Of a DNA stretch of 64,000 nucleotides, positions 1-10,384 are shown one piece after another; the first letter of the stretch is position 1, and each line of letters begins with the position of its first letter. The notes below the pieces were generated by a model. The model did no database searches, was not told the origin of the DNA, and worked only from the letters and a program-made list of their open reading frames with translations. This DNA is from Candidatus Reidiella endopervernicosa (GTDB taxonomy: Bacteria; Pseudomonadota; Gammaproteobacteria; GCF-013343005): assembly GCF_013343005.1 (NCBI RefSeq), contig NZ_CP054491.1:1470501-1534500 (forward strand). The letters run 5' to 3'. Made by a program: the position numbers and the translations under genes.

Positions 1-1
1 G

Positions 2-1741
2 GGGCTCTCCGATGACGCCCTGTTCGAGGGTGATACCGATCTGAAGATCAGGGTCGCCTTCGATAAAGAGGCACGAACGGTCACCATTAGTGATAACGGT
101 ATCGGTATGAATCGCCAGGAGGTGATCGATAATATCGGCACCATCGCCAAATCGGGAACCCGCCAGTTCCTCGATTCACTGACTGGCGATCAGGCCAAAG
201 ATGCCCATATGATTGGCCAGTTTGGTGTCGGCTTCTACTCTGCCTTTATCGTCGCCGACAGGGTGACGGTGACCACCCGTCGTGCCGGTCTGACTGCCGA
301 GCACGGTGTGCGATGGGAATCGACCGGTGAGGGTGAGTTCACCCTCGAGACCGTCGACAGCGCACAGCGCGGCACCGAGGTAGTACTGCATCTGCGCGAG
401 GAGGACGATGAGTTCCTCGACGGTTGGCGTCTGCGCTCCATTATTCGTAAATACTCCGATCACATCACCCTGCCGATCATGATGGATAAAGAGGCAGGAG
501 CTGAAGATGAAGAGGCGCCTGAGGAAGAGGAGAAGGTCAATAGCGCCTCTGCACTCTGGGCGCGCTCACGTAGCGAGGTCAGTGAGGAGGAGTACACCGA
601 GTTCTACAAACATGTGAGTCATGACTTTGAAGAGCCGCTGACCCATATCCATTCTCGTGTCGAGGGCAATCTTGAGTACACCTCGCTGCTCTATATCCCC
701 AAACGAGCACCGTTTGATCTGTGGGATCGCGATCGTCGCAATGGCATTAAGCTTTATGTGAAGCGGGTCTTCATTATGGATGATGCCGAACACCTGATGC
801 CCAACTACCTGCGCTTTGTGAAGGGCGTGATCGACTCCAGCGACCTGCCGCTAAATGTCTCGCGTGAGATTCTGCAGCACAACAAGGCCGTTGATTCGAT
901 GCGTAACGGCTCGGTGAAGAAGGTGTTGGGTTTGCTCGAAGGTGTTGCCAAGAACGATGCGGAGAAGTATGCGATCTTCTGGAAGGAGTTCGGCAAGGTG
1001 ATGAAGGAGGGGCCAGCAGAAGATTTTGCCAACCGTGAACAGATCGCCAAGCTGCTGCGCTTCTCCACTACTGAGACCGACAGCGAGGAGCAGGACGTTT
1101 CACTCGAGCAGTATCTCTCTCGCATGAAAGAGGGGCAGGATAAGATCTACTATATCGCTGCCGAGAGTTTTGCCGCAGCTAAGAATAGTCCCCATCTTGA
1201 GATCTTCCGCAAGAAGGGTATCGAGGTGGTGCTGCTGACCGATCGTGTTGATGAGTGGCTGGTCTCGAGCCTGACCGAGTTTGACGGCAAGGCGCTACAG
1301 TCTGTTGCGCGTGGTGAGCTCGACCTTGGCGAGCTGGAGGATGAAGAGGATAAAAAGGCCAAGGAGAGTGTCGAGAAGGATTTCTCTGAGCTGCTCGGTC
1401 GCGTTAAAGAGAGCCTTGGTGAACAGGTTGATGAGGTTCGCATCACTCACCGCCTGACCAGCTCTCCAGCCTGCCTGGTGAGTGGTGAGGGCGGTATGGG
1501 AGCCAATATGGAGCGTATCCTGCAGTCGGTGGGGCAGGAGATTCAGGCCTCGAAACCGATCCTCGAGCTCAATCCCGAGCATATGCTGGTGAAACGTCTT
1601 CGCGATGAGCAGGATGGTGATCGCTTCGGTGACTGGAGTTCGATTCTGTTCGATCAGGCGCTATTGGCCGAAGGTGGTCAGTTGGAAGACCCCGCCTCAT
1701 TTGTGGCGCGTCTCAACCAGCTATTGATCGAACTCTCCTAA
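2..1741 (+). CDS. htpG: Molecular chaperone HtpG (Hsp90), 5' end missing
   Basis: Bacterial Hsp90, a cytosolic ATP-driven dimeric chaperone. The frame is open from base 2 and enters inside the N-terminal GHKL ATPase domain. Visible Hsp90 signatures are TISDNGIGM (ATP-binding N-box), [11 protein letters not shown], and the glycine-rich lid [12 protein letters not shown]. The middle domain has [14 protein letters not shown] and the near-invariant [14 protein letters not shown]; the C-terminal dimerisation domain ends at LLIELS. About 579 residues are present; family members are around 630, so roughly the first 50 residues lie outside the window. A stable hairpin terminator follows immediately, so htpG ends its transcript here. 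Identification is secure. Confidence 0.98.
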   Translation, partial: GLSDDALFEGDTDLKIRVAFDKEARTVTISDNGIGMNRQEVIDNIGTIAKSGTRQFLDSLTGDQAKDAHMIGQFGVGFYSAFIVADRVTVTTRRAGLTAEHGVRWESTGEGEFTLETVDSAQRGTEVVLHLREEDDEFLDGWRLRSIIRKYSDHITLPIMMDKEAGAEDEEAPEEEEKVNSASALWARSRSEVSEEEYTEFYKHVSHDFEEPLTHIHSRVEGNLEYTSLLYIPKRAPFDLWDRDRRNGIKLYVKRVFIMDDAEHLMPNYLRFVKGVIDSSDLPLNVSREILQHNKAVDSMRNGSVKKVLGLLEGVAKNDAEKYAIFWKEFGKVMKEGPAEDFANREQIAKLLRFSTTETDSEEQDVSLEQYLSRMKEGQDKIYYIAAESFAAAKNSPHLEIFRKKGIEVVLLTDRVDEWLVSSLTEFDGKALQSVARGELDLGELEDEEDKKAKESVEKDFSELLGRVKESLGEQVDEVRITHRLTSSPACLVSGEGGMGANMERILQSVGQEIQASKPILELNPEHMLVKRLRDEQDGDRFGDWSSILFDQALLAEGGQLEDPASFVARLNQLLIELS

Positions 1742-1764
1742 GTATTAAAAATGTGATCGTTATA

Positions 1765-1790
1765 CGAGGGCGGCTTCGGCCGCCCTCGTT
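1765..1790 (+). terminator. Rho-independent terminator after htpG
   Basis: Perfect 10-bp GC-rich stem, CGAGGGCGGC / GCCGCCCTCG, closed by a UUCG-type tetraloop. It lies 24 bp after the htpG stop codon. The T-tract is short (GTTG), so the strength is uncertain, but the stem and position fit a terminator. Confidence 0.8.
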
Positions 1791-1826
1791 GTGCGTGGCG
1801 ATCATTTGAATAGTAGTGATGAATAG

Positions 1827-2276
1827 ATGGAAGAGGTTATGCATACACGAGGATCGAATATTCGAGCATTTCTGACGCTTCTGTTGATGGTGGTGCTGTT
1901 AAGTGGCTGTAGTGCCGGTGTCGATCTGATCGAAGGAAGTTTTACCGCGTTGGGTGATATTTCAGCCAATCCTGCTGCCTTTGAGGGAAAAAAGGTGCGA
2001 GTGAAGGGTAGAGTCGTCGTCTCAGGCAAGATGCCGTTTGCCTCAACCAGCTTCTTTACTCTAGTCGATGAACAGGGTGATGAACTGAGCGTTATCACCG
2101 AGCAGGGAACACCGGCAAACGAGATGCAGCTCTGGAGCTATGGCGTGATCGAAAATATAGCCATCGTTCAAGGCATAGGTATGGGGGGTCATTTAAAGGA
2201 GCAGCGCCGTATCTGTCAGCCAAACTGGGGTGATTGGCATACAACGCAATTGCTCTCCTGTTGGCTCGAAGAGTGA
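1827..2276 (+). CDS. Small predicted lipoprotein with a nucleic-acid-binding-like (OB-fold) domain
   Basis: 149 residues. An N-terminal hydrophobic stretch (AFLTLLLMVVLL) runs into the lipobox LSGC followed by SAG, so this is probably an exported lipoprotein. If translation begins at the second Met (MHTRGSN, base 1839) the signal peptide has a more typical length. The mature part (SFTALGDISANPAAFEGKKVRVKGRVV...FFTLVDEQGDELSVITEQ) has the layout of small secreted OB-fold domains in which a strand 'GKKVRVKGRV' precedes a 'LVDEQG' turn. That domain reading is by eye only. It stands alone between htpG and the Wsp operon. Function unknown. Confidence 0.6.
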   Translation: MEEVMHTRGSNIRAFLTLLLMVVLLSGCSAGVDLIEGSFTALGDISANPAAFEGKKVRVKGRVVVSGKMPFASTSFFTLVDEQGDELSVITEQGTPANEMQLWSYGVIENIAIVQGIGMGGHLKEQRRICQPNWGDWHTTQLLSCWLEE

Positions 2277-2422
2277 AGCTCTAGTTGCAATAGAGACACA
2301 ATCTGAGCGCAAAGGGCCATATTTTCTTCGAAATCGAACCGTAATCGCCTTGCATAGGCTGTGGCTAAAAGGTAGTTTATCCCGTTAAATCAACGATTAA
2401 TAACAGCAAGTAGAGTAGGGAT

Positions 2423-4480
2423 ATGACACTCAGGGCTCGTTTTACCTCAATCTCCATTATTTCAACAATTCTGACAGCATTGATTGTCTTTTTTGCCGGT
2501 CAGATGTTGTTGGAAGATGCCGAGGGGCGCTTTAATGATGCGACGGTTCGAGGCAAGAGTGTGCTCTGGTCCAAAATTGTTGCCAATCGCCTGAGTGGTT
2601 TTGAAACGGCCATTGCCGATGTGACGCGAGACCACGCCACCCTTGAGGCGTTGATGACAGGTAATGGCGATGTGGTCAAAGAGAGTCTTGATACCACTCA
2701 TCTGGCTCTCTCCTCGGCCGGCATTTTAGAAAAACTCGCAATCCTCGACCTAGAAGGCAACGTGATCTATGCGGCGGGCAGTAGTTTTAGTGGTAGGACT
2801 CAAGTTCCGCTGTTTCAGGATGCGATCGCTGAAGAGAAGATCATGCTCGGTATGGTGCGCGATGACGATGGTGATATCTCCAATGCAGTCGCCTTTCCCC
2901 TCTATCTGCGCGGTAAACTGCTCGGTATCGGCCTCTATCTGAAGAGCCTGCAGTCATCCATTGACGATTTCCAACGAAATGACTCCTCAGAGGTGTTTGT
3001 CTACAGCGAGGCGGGTGAGGTGGAGCTGGTGGGAGGGCAGAACTTCCTCTCTGAGGTGGCGGTTGAGATGCCGGCACTGGGGGAGCGTATCGCGCAGATC
3101 CTGGATGACGGTGACGATATCTACACCGTCAGCATTATTCCCGTCAGTGACTACACGGGTATCCCCTTTGGCCATCTGGTGATCGCTCACAATTCAACTG
3201 AGGCCTATGCACAGCGCAAGGAGTTTCAGGAGATTGAGTACAGCGTTATTGTCATTACCATCCTACTGGCTGCGGTCATACTGCTTTGGTATATCCGCCG
3301 CTCCTTCCTGCCGCTTGATGAGTTGATTTATGTAAGCAAGCGTATCGCGGCCGGTGAGACCACCGCACGGGTCGATATCAAATCGACTGATGAGATCGGT
3401 AAACTCGGTTACGCTTTCAACAATATGGCACAGCGAATGCAGAGCAATATCGAGCGTGAGCGTGAGACGACGGAAGTGATGCACGGCAAGGTGGAGACGA
3501 TTTTAAATGTAGTTATTCCCGCCTCAGAGGGTGATCTCACCGGCGAGATGATGAGCTTTAGTGGTGATGACAGTATCGATCACCTTGGATGCTCTATTGC
3601 TGTCATGATCAGCAATCTCGAGGCGCTTGTCGCCAAGGTGCAGGAGTCGGGCTTTATGGTCGGCTCATCGGCGACCCAGATCGCAGCCACATCGAAGCAG
3701 CATGAGGCGGCGGTTACCGAGCAGGCAGCCACTACTACCCAGATCAAGGCGACGGTCTCTGAAATCTCGACCACTGCGCGTGAGCTGCTCGATACCATGA
3801 GTAATGTGACTCAGGTCTCCGAGGAGACCGCCAATGCGGCTACCGATGGTCAATCGGCACTGATGTCGATGGAAGAGACGATGCACCATATGATGGAGGC
3901 AACCTCAGCAATCAGCGCCAAGCTGGCCGTACTGAGTGAGAAGGCTGGCAACATCAACAGCGTTGTTACGACCATCACCAAGGTGGCCGATCAGACCAAC
4001 CTGCTCTCACTCAACGCCGCCATCGAGGCGGAGAAGGCGGGTGAATATGGCGCAGGCTTCTCGGTGGTTGCAACTGAAATTCGACGTCTGGCCGATCAGA
4101 CGGCTGTCGCGACCTGGGATATCGAACAGATGGTTAAGGAGATGCAATCAGCCGTCTCCTCTGGCGTGATGGGTATGGACAAATTCTCTGATGAGGTACG
4201 CCAGGCGGTTGAGAACGTACATCAGGTCGGCTCACAGCTGGCACAGATCATCGATCAGGTACAGATGCTGACCCCCAGCTTCGAGCAGGTGCATGATGGC
4301 ATGCAGTCGCAGTCACTCGGCGCGGAGCAGATCAACGATGCGATGAGCCAGCTGAGTGATGTGGCACAGAACACCGCCGAATCGCTGCGTCAGTCGGGTA
4401 CCGTGATAACCCAGCTCAACGATGCTGCCCGAGGGCTGCAGGATGGTGTCTCCCGCTTCAAGGTGAAGAAGAGCAGCTGA
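2423..4480 (+). CDS. wspA: WspA-like methyl-accepting chemotaxis protein
   Basis: 685-residue transmembrane chemoreceptor. TM1 is at about residues 7-29 ([18 protein letters not shown]), followed by a ~240-residue periplasmic sensor region, TM2 at about 273-292 ([19 protein letters not shown]), a HAMP domain, and a long cytoplasmic coiled coil. The signalling tip contains [18 protein letters not shown] and [18 protein letters not shown], the variant typical of WspA receptors. It heads an operon with CheW, CheR-TPR, WspD, CheA-REC and CheB in Wsp order. In Pseudomonas, WspA senses surface contact and drives c-di-GMP production through WspE and WspR. The receptor itself is intact here although its partners are broken. 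An RBS-like AGTAGGG precedes the start. Confidence 0.9.
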   Translation: MTLRARFTSISIISTILTALIVFFAGQMLLEDAEGRFNDATVRGKSVLWSKIVANRLSGFETAIADVTRDHATLEALMTGNGDVVKESLDTTHLALSSAGILEKLAILDLEGNVIYAAGSSFSGRTQVPLFQDAIAEEKIMLGMVRDDDGDISNAVAFPLYLRGKLLGIGLYLKSLQSSIDDFQRNDSSEVFVYSEAGEVELVGGQNFLSEVAVEMPALGERIAQILDDGDDIYTVSIIPVSDYTGIPFGHLVIAHNSTEAYAQRKEFQEIEYSVIVITILLAAVILLWYIRRSFLPLDELIYVSKRIAAGETTARVDIKSTDEIGKLGYAFNNMAQRMQSNIERERETTEVMHGKVETILNVVIPASEGDLTGEMMSFSGDDSIDHLGCSIAVMISNLEALVAKVQESGFMVGSSATQIAATSKQHEAAVTEQAATTTQIKATVSEISTTARELLDTMSNVTQVSEETANAATDGQSALMSMEETMHHMMEATSAISAKLAVLSEKAGNINSVVTTITKVADQTNLLSLNAAIEAEKAGEYGAGFSVVATEIRRLADQTAVATWDIEQMVKEMQSAVSSGVMGMDKFSDEVRQAVENVHQVGSQLAQIIDQVQMLTPSFEQVHDGMQSQSLGAEQINDAMSQLSDVAQNTAESLRQSGTVITQLNDAARGLQDGVSRFKVKKSS

Positions 4481-4490
4481 GGCCCTCTCA

Positions 4491-4964
4491 ATGCAACTGC
4501 TGCTTTTTCGCATCGCTGATCAGCGCTACGCCCTGGATATCAAACAGGTTGCGGAGATAGCGCCATTGACGCGACTCTCACATCTGCCCCAGGCCCCGGA
4601 TTACATTGCTGGGGTGATGAACTATCGGGGCGAGCCGGTACCGGTAGTCGATATCTGTCATCTGGCTACCGGCAGCACCTGCGCAAAACGGATGAGCACC
4701 CGCACCGTACTGGTTAACTACCCACTCACCGATGGTGATATCCGTGTGCTGGGATTGTTGGCGGAGGGTGCAACTGAAATCCTGCAACGCGAGCGTGATC
4801 AGTTCAGTGATCCCGGCGTAGTACAACCCAATGCGCCCTATCTGGGTGATGTACTCAATGAGGCGGGTGAGATGATCCAGCTGGTCGATGTTGATGCGCT
4901 GCTTAATGATGAGGTGCGCGCCATCATTTTTACCGATCGTGCTGATGTGAGTGGCGCTTCATGA
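4491..4964 (+). CDS. wspB: WspB-like CheW coupling protein
   Basis: 157-residue CheW-domain protein that would couple the WspA receptor to the WspE kinase in the cytoplasm. It begins MQLLLFRIADQRYALDIKQV, the usual first strands of a CheW domain, followed by the conserved PDYIAGVMNYRGEPVPVVD turn. It starts 10 bp after wspA and its stop overlaps the wspC start (ATGA-type overlap), indicating translational coupling. Length and motifs are normal, so this member of the operon seems intact. Confidence 0.88.
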   Translation: MQLLLFRIADQRYALDIKQVAEIAPLTRLSHLPQAPDYIAGVMNYRGEPVPVVDICHLATGSTCAKRMSTRTVLVNYPLTDGDIRVLGLLAEGATEILQRERDQFSDPGVVQPNAPYLGDVLNEAGEMIQLVDVDALLNDEVRAIIFTDRADVSGAS

Positions 4965-6581
4965 GTCAGCAAAAGATCGAGTCACTACTAAAACAGCGGA
5001 TTGGTCTAAATCCGTCCTCAGTCGGTTCGGTGACGATTGAACATGCGGTTCGCAAGCGTATGTCGAGTGGTGGGATAGAGGATATTACTCGCTACGTCGA
5101 GCTGGTGAGTGAGTCGCAGAAGGAGTTCGAACTACTCATTGATGAGGTGGTGGTTCCTGAAACGTGGTTTTTCCGCTCAGCCGAGGCGTTTGATTCGCTG
5201 GTGCGCTATGTGCGAGATGAGTGGTTGTTGCAGAACCCTGGAAAGTGTTGTCGTCTGCTGAGTATCCCCTGTTCCAGCGGTGAAGAGCCTTACTCAATGG
5301 CGATGGCCCTGCTCGGTGCGGGGGTGCCGGCAGGTAGTTTCCATATCGATGCGGTCGATGTCAGTCAGCATAATCTGCACAATGCGAAAAAAGCGATCTA
5401 CGGTAACGGCTCGTTTCGTTCGCAGGATCTGAAGTTTCGTGATCGTTATTTTAGCCGCAATGATGAGCATCACTATCGACTGCATCGCTCGGTTAGTTCA
5501 GTGGTCAGCTTTCACCACGCCAACCTGTTTGATACCGACCTGATGCGAGATGCGGCCAGTTATCAGGTGATATTCTGTCGCAATCTGTTGATCTATTTCG
5601 ATCGCAGCACGCAAGTACGTGCCGTCTCCGTGCTACGAGGATTATTAGACGCCGAGGGTGTGCTCTTTATGGGGCATGCCGAAACGGGCTCCTTTCTCAA
5701 GGGTTGGCATCCGTCAATCGCTGACCGCCATGGAGAGCGAAGTGAGGGCGGTTAGTCCCCGATAGTCGACGCCGTCTGCCTATTCGTAGTTGAGAGCGCG
5801 AGCGAACGACGGAGAAGATGCAGCAGCGGCTTTATGTCGGCGTAGAGTCACTGAGGGAGTTGTGTAGAGCAGCGAAGAGGTGATTACGCAACGAACGCAG
5901 GACGGTCGGGGCGCCGCAGGCATAAACGGTCGCGTGAAGTTTTGCTGTTTGCTTGGGCTTGGATGCCCAAAACAAACTTTCGCAAAAATAGCGACTCCCC
6001 GGCGTTTTCCGCTCTCCTTTGCCTATCGAAAATTTGATGATGGGGCGTTGAGTGGCCGCAAAAAACGTCTCTTCCAGCCGCGCAGCCTAAAGAGTCAGCT
6101 GGAACCAACAAGATCAACAACAGCGCATACGAAAACAGCAGTTAGTGATGCGCCTCTACCCTTTGCAGGTGAGGCTCCCAAGCAGCGTTCAGCTTCGGAA
6201 GAGCCGCTGCAGCGAGCGGCCCGGGTGGCAACGGTTGAGGTGGAGGTGAATCAAGAAATCTCAATCGAGCAGGCTCGTGCTCTTGCCGATAATGGTGATA
6301 TGCAAGCTGCTTCAGTCTGCTGTCAGCAACTTATCGATATCAACGGCAGTGATGCAGAGGCATTTTACCTGCTCGCTACCATCCATCAGGCGGATGGGGA
6401 TCTTGGCGGTGCTGAGAGTCTGCTGCGCAAAGCGCTCTATCTCGATCCTGGACACTATGAGGTGGTAGTTCACCTGGCAACCATCATGGAGCGTCAGGGT
6501 GACCTGGATGCCTCAAGGCGTTTTCGCCAGCGCGCAGAGCGCCTGGGTGATCGCCTCAACAGTGGAGTGTCGGTCGAATGA
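4961..6581 (+). pseudogene. wspC: WspC-like CheR methyltransferase with TPR tail, interrupted by the 284-bp element
   Basis: The N-terminal part (bases 4961-5718) is a CheR-type receptor methyltransferase with the SAM-binding LLSIPCSSGEEPYSMAMALL and the later IFCRNLLIYFD motif. The 284-bp element then enters after GWHPSI and brings an in-frame stop (ADRHGERSEGG, stop). After the element the sequence resumes as RFPLSFAYRKF, a low-complexity linker and a TPR region (EAFYLLATIHQADGDLGGAESLLRKALYLDPGHYEVVVHLATI), exactly the WspC domain order. Deleting 283 bp joins the two halves in one frame. Apart from the insertion no decay is visible, so insertion is probably recent. Full-length WspC would need removal of the element; as DNA it is a broken gene. 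Confidence 0.88.
5719..6002 (+). repeat. 284-bp element, copy 1 (inside wspC)
   Basis: Begins CGCTGACCGCC and ends GCGACTCCCCGG. It is close to copies 2, 3, 4 and 7 (subgroup with GACGGAGAAGATG). It lies in the sense direction within wspC. No direct duplication is seen between the left flank (CCGTCAAT) and the right flank (CGTTTTCC). Confidence 0.95.
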
Positions 6582-7316
6582 TATCGGAACAGGAGAGCGA
6601 TCTGACAACGATCGACGACTGCTGGAACCGGATTGGTGTCTGGAGCCGTGAAGAGTCACGCTGTCCGGAGCTTGAGCGCTACGTGCACTGTCGCAACTGT
6701 CCCACCTTCGCCAGAGCCGGACGACATGTGCTTGAGAACCGGGTTGCCGATGACTATATGCGCGAGTGGGCCGATATCTACGCGCAGAACAAACAGACCC
6801 GCGCCATCGATAACCGGATCTCGACTGGTGATCTTCCACTCAGGGGAGTGGTTTGCGTTGCGAACGTGGAGAAAAATTCGGGAGATCTCAGCAACTGGTG
6901 AGATCCACCACCAAATTTCCCACACCTCTTCCAAGGGATGTCTGTGCCACTTAGGAGGATCTTAGTGAAAGTGGATGGAGGCTACCTGTGTTCCGCTGGA
7001 AATTGGCGGCACTGATAGCAGGCCCGTGAACCAACCAGATGGTCGATCAACTAAATCACACCAGCGGATGATATCTTTACCAGCTAGAGGAGGGCTTTTC
7101 TTCCGGTGGTGATCAGCGGTACCTATGCTTCCATTCAAGAGAGTGGGCACCGCATACCCGCCATGCAAGGGTCTGGCGCTCGAGGGATGCCAGATGCCGT
7201 TAACGGATCGCGTTGATGGGGAGCTACTCGATTCACTGCTGCAGAGAGGGCTTGCGTCGAGCGTGATGGAAGATCTTGGGCGCAATTTCGTGACGTTCGC
7301 TGGGTCTTCAAGCTAG
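6578..7316 (+). pseudogene. wspD: Decayed WspD-like CheW protein
   Basis: The intact opening, MISEQESDLTTIDDCWNRIGVW...CPELERYVHCRNCPTFARAG, carries the Cys-rich N-terminus diagnostic of WspD. Reading then fails: a frameshift near 6845 moves the CheW domain into another frame (GEWFALRTWRKIREISATGEIHH), which stops near 6963. Beyond that only scraps of a CheW C-terminus can be followed in shifting frames, for example GDQRYLCF (about 7113) and DGELLDSLLQRGLA (about 7214), which resembles the usual last helix. Several independent lesions show this gene has been non-functional for some time. It overlaps the wspC stop by 4 bp, as in an intact Wsp operon. Confidence 0.75.
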
Positions 7317-8848
7317 GAGGTAGGGAAGTCATGCTAACAGACCCTGAATGAGAGGGTTGCTGGCGCTGAGGATCCCAGGCGCGTTGAGGGATCGATGCGT
7401 TGATGCGAGCTGCTCACTCGATCAAGGGTGCTGCACGCATGGTCGGCGTCGAAGCTTCGCAATCGTCCCTTGCCATTGTCGATGGAAGTCTGGATGGTTG
7501 CCGCACAGATGGTGACCCTCAGATGGGTACTGGCACTCGATGCAGTGCTCATGGGGTCGACTGCTGGAGCGAGATCGGACGCCTCGATGAGGGTGCGGTT
7601 GCTGGTTGGTGATCAGCGAGCCCTTGAGGCGTAGCGCCAACTGTAGGATTTGTTGCGCCGATGCTCGACAACCCGTAGCTGCTAAGGCCATCGCTGACAG
7701 TCTCCGACGTGAATTAGTCCAGCGTGGAAATCGCGAGTCCCGCTAAGCGCTGCTCGGTGGACGCGAAAACCAATGTTGGGACGTTCCGCCAGGAGGCATG
7801 GGCCGATGCACACCTCCTTTCCGGTGAGATGGCCTCCTGGGCTGGCACTGGAGCAGACCCCTGGATCGGCGGAAGATCTGGAGTCGATGATGCGTGCCGC
7901 CCACTCGATCAAGGGTGCGGCACGGATGGTCGGTGTCGATGCAGCGGTGGGCGTGGCGCACGTGATGGAGGATCTGTTTGTTGCAGCCCAACAGGGGCAG
8001 CTCCTGCTTGCGACAGAGCATGTCGATGAACTGCTGAAGAGTGTCGATCTGCTTGGGGCAGATGGTGAACCAGTGAGTTGATGCGAGTTGGTAGCGAGCA
8101 GATATGAACGAGGTTGCGACACGAGTCACCAGCTTGCAGCGCTGCTGGCGGTGAGAGCCGAGCAGAAATCAGCTCAGAACCTGTTGTGAGCAGTGCAGCG
8201 CCAGCTAGCAGTCAGACTGGCCGATGCCACCATGCTCAGTCGGCCTGTGAGATCGGCACTCAACAAGACCCTCACCGAGGCACTGCTGGCACTGGAAAAG
8301 GCCCCCTCGTCGGCGGAAGATCTGGAGTCGATGATGCGCGCGGCCCACTCGATTAAGGGTGCTGCGCGGATGGTCGGTGTTGATGCCGCTGTACGAGTCG
8401 CGCATGTGATGGAAGACGTTTTTGTCGCTGCACAGAAGGGTGAACTAGATCTACTTGAGTGGCATATCGATACGTTGTTAAAAGGCGTCGATATGTTGGG
8501 GCAGATTGGTGCGCAGGATGATGCAGTACTGATTAGCTGGCAGCACGATAACGCCAACGAGGTTGCGGCACTTGAGTCGCAGTTGCAGCGACTGCTTGAC
8601 CCTGATGCCGAGCCTCCCGCCGCCCCGGCGGTTGAACAGCTGGCTCCAGTAGAGACAGACGCTGAAAGGAGCGCTCTCATCACGGCTGAATCTGATTCGG
8701 CCACATCAGAAAGAAGCGCCTCTCCCGCCGCTGACAAACCCTCAGCGAAAAAGAGTAGTGACAGTTCGCTACGCGTTACCGCCAGCGTGCTTAATCGCCT
8801 GATGGGTTACGCCGGTGAGGCGCAGGTCGAGGCGGGTAATCTGCGCCC

Positions 8849-9131
8849 CGCTGACCGCCATGGAGAGCGAAGTGAGGGCGGTTAGTCCCCGATAGTCGAC
8901 GCCGTCTGCCTATTCGTAGTTGAGAGCGCGAGCGAACGACGGAGAAGATGCAGCAGCGGCTTTATGTCGGCGTAGAGTCACTGAGGGAGTTGTGTAGAGC
9001 CGCGAAGAGGTGATTACGCAACGTACGCAGGACGGTCGAGCGCCGCAGGCATAAACGGTCGCGTGAAGTTTTTGCTGTTTGCTTGGGCTTGGATGCCCAA
9101 AACAAACTTTCGCAAAATAGCGACTCCCCGG
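8849..9131 (+). repeat. 284-bp element, copy 2 (inside wspE, sense)
   Basis: 283 bp, inserted between GNLRP and FAESLLKL of the kinase dimerisation region. The start is CGCTGACC and the end CCCCGG. It carries GGTCGAGCGCC where most copies have GGTCGGGGCGCC. The left flank CTGCGCCC and right flank TTTGCTGA show no target duplication. Confidence 0.95.
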
Positions 9132-10102
9132 TTTGCTGAGTCGCTGCTGAAGCTGCGTCATCGTCAGGTTGAGCTGCTCGGTGTGTTGGAGGAGCTCAAT
9201 GAGGCGATGGAGGGAGCCGAGGTTGATGAGTTCGGTCTCAGTCTGCTCGGTACGGCGATAGACAAGGCGGGCGAATGTCGTCAGATCCTGACCGAGCGCC
9301 TGACCGATCTCGACGCCTTTGAGCGACGTAATACCCGACTCGCTGATCGACTCTCACGAGAGGTTATCTCTAGCCGCATGCGCCCCTTCATTGAGGGTGT
9401 ACACGGTTTTAACCGCATGGTCCGTGATATCTCCAAGTCGCTCGGTAAAGAGGTGAAGTTCGAGATTCGCGGCAAGGATACCAAGGTCGATCGTGACATC
9501 CTCGACAAGATTGAGGCGCCGCTCAACCACATGGTGCGTAATGCACTCGATCATGGCCTGGAGACCCCCGAGGAGCGTCTGGCGGCGGGTAAACCGGCCG
9601 AGGGACGGTTGCTGCTTGAGGCAGTACACAACTCCGGCATGCTCTCCATTATCGTTAAGGATGATGGGCGCGGCGTCGATCAGGAGGCGCTGCGTAAAAA
9701 GATAGTGGCGCGCGGCATGGTGAGCGAACAGATGGCGACAGACCTATCGGAGTCAGAGCTGCTCGATTTTCTGTTCCTGCCCAGCTTCTCCACCCGTGAG
9801 CAGGTCTCGGAGATTTCGGGGCGTGGTGTTGGCCTCGATGTGGTGCACAGTACGATGCAGGAGATGCGCGGTGTGCTGCACGCCACCTCAACCCTGGGTG
9901 AAGGGATGCGCATCCATCTGCAGCTACCACTCAGCCTCTCAACGATACGTGCCCTGATGATTGATGTGGGTGGTGAGAGTTATGCGGTTCCGCTGGCGCG
10001 CATCGAGCGGACCATGATGGTGCCGCGCGATCAGCTCAAGATCATGGAGGGGCGCCAATATGTGATTGTCGATGAGGCGAGTATTGGGCTGCTGCAGGCG
10101 CA

Positions 10103-10384
10103 CCGGGAGTCGCTATTTTGCGAAAGTTTGTTTTGGGCATCCAGCCCAAGCAAACAGCAAAAACTTCACGCGACCGTTTATGCCTGCGGCGCCCCGACCG
10201 TCCTGCGTACGTTGCGTAATCACCTCTTCGCGGCTCTACACAACTCCCTCAGTGACTCTACGCCGACATAAAGCCGCTGCTGCATCTTCTCCGTCGTTCG
10301 CTCGCGCTCTCAACTACGAATATACAGACGGCGTCGACTATCGGGGACTAACCGCCCTCACTTCGCTCTCCATGGCGGTCAGCG
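10103..10384 (-). repeat. 284-bp element, copy 3 (inside wspE, antisense)
   Basis: The only copy on the minus strand, 282 bp; it reads CCGGGAGTCGC at its left edge and GGTCAGCG at its right edge on the + strand. It sits between LLQAH and QVLEVEGH of the CheW-like domain. With copy 2 it forms an inverted pair flanking 971 bp of wspE. Confidence 0.95.

Noticed and set aside
5719-6002. Group I or group II self-splicing intron
   Set aside because: No group II ends (GUGYG...AY) or domain V, and no group I P/Q/R/S core could be found. One copy is antisense to its host gene (TPR gene) and another in wspE, so splicing cannot be the general explanation.
5719-6002. Classical MITE with terminal inverted repeats
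   Set aside because: Ends CGCTGACCG and CTCCCCGG are not inverted repeats of each other and no 2-10 bp direct duplications flank the copies.
10103-10384. Open reading frame running through the element on its reverse strand (…SCVRCVITSSRLYTTPSVTLRRHKAAAA…)
   Set aside because: It is open in most copies, but it has no consistent start or RBS, changes frame where copy length varies between 282 and 285 bp, and includes residue changes that follow sublineages rather than codon constraint. More likely a by-product of composition; Rickettsia-type in-frame peptide insertion does not fit because the interrupted frames are not continued through it.
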